5,898 bases of DNA from Syntrophorhabdaceae bacterium PtaU1.Bin034 (lineage in GTDB: Bacteria > Desulfobacterota_G > Syntrophorhabdia > Syntrophorhabdales > WCHB1-27), in contig MVRP01000231.1 of the NCBI GenBank assembly GCA_002067405.1, positions 1-5,898 on the forward strand, in the 5' to 3' direction. Position numbers and translations under genes: made by a program. Within the stretch, counting starts at the first letter, position 1. Each line of letters starts with the position of its first letter. This document shows, one piece after another, positions 5,694-5,898 of the stretch. The notes beneath the pieces were generated by a model. It saw only the letters and a list, made by a program, of their open reading frames with translations. It was not told the DNA's origin and made no database searches.

Positions 5694-5898
5694 ATGCCTT
5701 TGAAAAACAGCGCCTCGTACAAGGGATTCGAGACATGGTTCAACGGCATCCGGATGTCGATCAAGATGTATCTGTACCTGCTGGCTATCTTCATCGGCGT
5801 CCAGGTCGTCATTCTTATTGCCGCGAATTACTTTCTCCACGGCGGTGTCTACGCTGCGTTCCTCGGGTACCTGAAGATCTCCCTGAAGACCCGCCACT
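5694..5898 (+). CDS. N-terminus of a membrane protein, probable TraD/TrwB-type coupling protein (partial)
   Basis: The frame opens at ATG 5694 and runs off the right edge after 68 codons with no stop, so the gene is truncated by the window. AAGGG at 5681-5685 is spaced 8 nt from the ATG. The visible part has a basic amphipathic lead (MPLKNSASYKGFETWFNGIR), a strongly hydrophobic helix at about residues 26-47 (YLYLLAIFIGVQVVILIAAN), then a loop with LHGGVYAAF and a basic segment. This fits the start of a type IV coupling protein, whose N-terminal membrane anchor precedes a hexameric cytoplasmic ATPase that recruits the relaxase-DNA complex. The ATPase motifs lie beyond the window, so identity rests on context: it follows an RHH accessory gene and sits in a MOBF relaxase locus where trwB/traD is expected. 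Another inner-membrane transfer protein is possible. Confidence 0.6.
   Translation, partial: MPLKNSASYKGFETWFNGIRMSIKMYLYLLAIFIGVQVVILIAANYFLHGGVYAAFLGYLKISLKTRH

Noticed and set aside
5667..5897. Minus-strand reading frame at the right edge
   Set aside because: It is opposite the start of the probable coupling protein, which has a ribosome-binding site, a clear membrane helix and operon spacing on the + strand.

Overview
This window is part of the transfer region of a conjugative element (plasmid or integrative conjugative element) from a Gram-negative bacterium. All supported genes lie on the + strand in a tight, partly overlapping array. VirB10 and VirB11 proteins indicate a VirB/Trw-type (P-type) type IV secretion system spanning a Gram-negative envelope. 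The DNA is GC-rich by eye. The host genus cannot be named from the sequence alone. A proteobacterial or Desulfobacterota-like host is a guess.

Layout. (1) Positions 11-2168 hold the end of the mating-pore operon: virB10 (core-complex channel protein) and virB11 (hexameric traffic ATPase), overlapping by 20 nt. (2) Positions 2176-4875 hold a TrwC/TraI-type (MOBF) relaxase-helicase. Its first ATG (2278) would remove the catalytic tyrosines. In-frame sequence upstream carries them, but the only plausible starts there are non-AUG, with ATT at 2176 as the best candidate. (3) Positions 4872-5060 hold a 62-residue helical protein whose start overlaps the relaxase stop (ATGA). (4) Positions 5061-5347 are a repeat-dense region, probably oriT plus the operator of the next gene, with several copies of a TGTCnGACA element, tandem 9-, 10- and 12-bp repeats, and competing hairpins. 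A weak 91-codon reading frame crosses it. (5) Positions 5348-5689 hold a ribbon-helix-helix DNA-binding protein, a TrwA/MobC-like relaxosome accessory and likely autoregulator. (6) From 5694 to the right edge is the N-terminus of a membrane protein, probably the TraD/TrwB-type coupling protein.

How they work together (inference from the R388 and F systems). The ribbon-helix-helix protein binds repeats near oriT, and the relaxase nicks and unwinds the strand to be transferred. The coupling protein hands the relaxase-DNA complex to the channel, and VirB11 and VirB10 serve channel assembly and energy coupling. The order relaxase - small gene - repeats - RHH - coupling protein differs from R388 (oriT - trwA - trwB - trwC).

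I see no toxin-antitoxin, defence, CRISPR, insertion-sequence or RNA gene, and no evidence of a wholly new system. The points most worth a second look are the relaxase start and the organised repeat region.
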